Assembly (NCBI GenBank): GCA_002346305.1
Contig: DDZI01000040.1
Location: 9,673-16,018 of the forward strand
DNA: 6,346 nt
Direction of reading: 5' to 3'
Source of the DNA: Actinobacteria bacterium UBA3012
GTDB lineage: Bacteria > Actinomycetota > Actinomycetes > Nanopelagicales > Nanopelagicaceae
Positions within the stretch are counted from its first letter, which is position 1. Each line of letters starts with the position of its first letter. Shown here piece after piece: positions 4,817-6,346 of the stretch. The translations under genes and the position numbers were made by a program. The notes below the pieces were generated by a model. It was given only the letters and a program-made list of their open reading frames with translations, made no database searches and had not been told where the DNA came from.

Positions 4817-6217
4817 TTAAAGCGTTGATAAATCGTCAGGAGCACTTCTACCTTTTCTAAATTCACTTGGATTTGAGATCTCTTCAATTGTTGGCAATAA
4901 CTCTGGAGAACTCCACAATTCATCTCGTTGTGAAATGCTTTCGTTAGTTGCTATGTAGTTAAAGAAAGTTGCCGCATCACGCGAAGATCTTGGTGATATT
5001 TCTAAACCAATTAACGCAGCAAATGCTTTTTGCATGGGTCCACCAGTTGCTCTGCCGCGTCGCGCGCTTTCTCTTAATGCGGGCAATGAGGGCAAGTGTT
5101 CTAAAGCAGCGCTGGCACTCACTTCATCGATCCAACCTTCAATCAATGCGGCAATTGTTTCCAGCCGGTGCAGGGCACTTTTTTGTGATGGAGTCTCATC
5201 CGTTGTAAACAATCCATTAGCGATCGCCTCATTTAATGCCTCAGGGGAGGTGCCGATACCGTCAAGACCGGAGGTGCCTGCAATTCCAGACATACCTTCT
5301 TGAATCTTTTCGATGTTAACTTTTATACCCGCGCTATAACTTTTAATCGAAGCAGTTATGTATTCACGCAACCAAGGAACATTGTTAAACAGGCGCACAC
5401 CAGCTACTTCGCGAAGAGCCAAGTAATAACGTAATTCAGCTTCTGGAATCCCTAGTTCTGCTCCCCATGAATTGCAATTAGCAGCAATCAAAGCCGGACG
5501 GTTTTTAATCAAAAGCGGAATTCCAATATCTGCTCCTCCGGTGACACTTCCCGCCGTTGTTTTAATTGTTTCACCAAGTTGTGTCGCAAAAATCACTCCA
5601 CCAAAAGCGCGCATCGCATTGCTCATCTGATTAAAAATTCCAGCCATTGGATTGAGGTTGGAGCTGTTATTTTCTGTGCTCCCCGTATTTTCTGAATTAA
5701 TTGCGGGTCCAAAGCCAAATGAATTTAATGGATTGCCATTTTGATTTTCTGGTTCATCTCCCTGCATGCCACCAAATGCACCACCCAGTGAGTCACCAAA
5801 AGCATCACCAAAAGCACCTGTTGCTAATCCAGAGATAGCTCCCGAGACTGCACCTGAAAGAGATTCAGCTAGTGGCGCAACAACTTCACACCAACCAACT
5901 AAAGTTTCATCAATCCATTGAGAGCGCGACCAAATTTGGGCCGGCGCGAGAGGCGCTGTGAAATCAGTTTTTGGATCTAACCAAAGTTGGGCAACAGCGA
6001 GGGCTTCAAGGCCGGAAGCAATATCACTAGCGCTGGGGGATTCGTCATTTGTAAGTGCTGCCATCTCGCGCACTGCATTGGGCGAGAGTCCCTCACCAGA
6101 TGCATTGGCAGAAATTGCTCGACCCAAACGGGAGAGCGCCTCTCCCATTTTGGCGAAGTCAAAACCATTCATGTCACCAAAATCCCCAGCCCCAAACCCG
6201 CCACCCGGAATACTCAC
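4817..6217 (-). CDS. DUF2342 / 'zinc-dependent metalloprotease' family protein with degenerate HExxH
   Basis: A 466-residue protein from GTG 6217 (MSIPGGGFGAG), or 480 from ATG 6259; I prefer the GTG because family members begin with a short Gly-rich stretch and GGAA lies seven bases upstream, but the evidence is weak. Residue numbers below use the 480-residue form. The central LRYYLALREVAGVRLFNNVPWLREY (about 276-300) aligns with the LHEVAH-type zincin core, yet the expected HExxH reads REVAG (283-287), losing both zinc histidines. The C-terminal ALHRLETIAALIEGWIDEV, GRATGGPMQKAFAALIGLEISPR and RDELWSSPELLPT are typical of this actinobacterial family. A Gly/Ala/Asn-rich segment (about 132-205) looks flexible. 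By position it matches Rv3195, next to a divergent PDZ/Lon-like gene. Probably a non-catalytic member, though this group may commonly lack the motif. Cytosolic; no signal peptide. Confidence 0.85.
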   Translation of the reverse strand: MSIPGGGFGAGDFGDMNGFDFAKMGEALSRLGRAISANASGEGLSPNAVREMAALTNDESPSASDIASGLEALAVAQLWLDPKTDFTAPLAPAQIWSRSQWIDETLVGWCEVVAPLAESLSGAVSGAISGLATGAFGDAFGDSLGGAFGGMQGDEPENQNGNPLNSFGFGPAINSENTGSTENNSSNLNPMAGIFNQMSNAMRAFGGVIFATQLGETIKTTAGSVTGGADIGIPLLIKNRPALIAANCNSWGAELGIPEAELRYYLALREVAGVRLFNNVPWLREYITASIKSYSAGIKVNIEKIQEGMSGIAGTSGLDGIGTSPEALNEAIANGLFTTDETPSQKSALHRLETIAALIEGWIDEVSASAALEHLPSLPALRESARRGRATGGPMQKAFAALIGLEISPRSSRDAATFFNYIATNESISQRDELWSSPELLPTIEEISNPSEFRKGRSAPDDLSTL

Positions 6218-6325
6218 GCTCAATTTCCAATCCAATAGGTAATCTGGTTGATACAACATCCGCTTTTACTTCAGTAACTCATACAACCACATCCACACCA
6301 ATTCGATTCCCCAGATCTCCACTTT

Positions 6326-6346
6326 CTAGATCTCTAGATCTCTAGA
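6326..6346. repeat. CTAGATCT tandem repeat at the window edge
   Basis: The 8-base unit CTAGATCT occurs twice in full (6326-6333, 6334-6341) and a third time partly (6342-6346); a related AGATCT is at 6313-6318. It sits about 110 bases upstream of the DUF2342-type start and continues to the edge, so its full length is unknown. The rest of the gap 6218-6346 shows no supported promoter, and no start of the divergent gene expected from other actinobacteria. Confidence 0.65.

Noticed and set aside
5958..6345. Plus-strand frames near the right edge as the start of a PDZ/Lon-like protease
   Set aside because: They are antisense to the DUF2342-type gene, or end at stops within 6260-6346, and show no signal peptide or PDZ motif.

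Overview
The window looks like chromosomal DNA from a low-GC, streamlined actinobacterium, possibly a freshwater acI/Nanopelagicales-type organism. The evidence is a WhiB7-type regulator and a gene order that, from memory, matches the conserved actinobacterial block around uvrD2, whiB7 and Rv3195-Rv3197 of Mycobacterium tuberculosis. The base composition is AT-rich for the phylum, most clearly in the kinase and ThiF-like genes. The assignment to a lineage is inference; the gene families are clear.

Layout. A whiB7-like gene (about 60-395, +) faces an ABC1/UbiB-type kinase gene (531-1880, -). Between their stops lies a 16-bp perfect inverted repeat (398-483). The rest runs on the minus strand. 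A RRE/ThiF-like 'TOMM leader-binding' protein gene (2040-3242) follows a strong hairpin (3244-3273). Upstream of that is a 53-residue zinc-ribbon protein of the DUF5679 type (3388-3549), then a YgjP-like/M48-type minigluzincin (3731-4432). An unrecognised 54-codon ORF (4433-4597) ends exactly where the peptidase begins. Last is a DUF2342/'zinc-dependent metalloprotease' family protein (4817-about 6217) whose HExxH position reads REVAG. The divergent gene expected to the right (a PDZ/Lon-like protease in relatives) does not visibly start before the window ends.

The 384-base gap 4433-4816 is the least ordinary part. Besides the small ORF it holds three phased CTGTG motifs (4569-4621), an AT-rich tract, and a compact plus-strand unit: a promoter-like pair (4671-4699), an approximately 85-nt RNA with a 12-bp closing stem, and a U-rich terminator tail. 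No plus-strand protein gene lies nearby, so this is a candidate undescribed small RNA.

How the genes work together is only partly known. WhiB7 is an Fe-S antibiotic-stress regulator, and the kinase is its convergent neighbour in this lineage. The ThiF-like protein, the minigluzincin and the degenerate zincin form a conserved neighbourhood whose shared function is not established. No mobile element, CRISPR array, tRNA or rRNA was seen.
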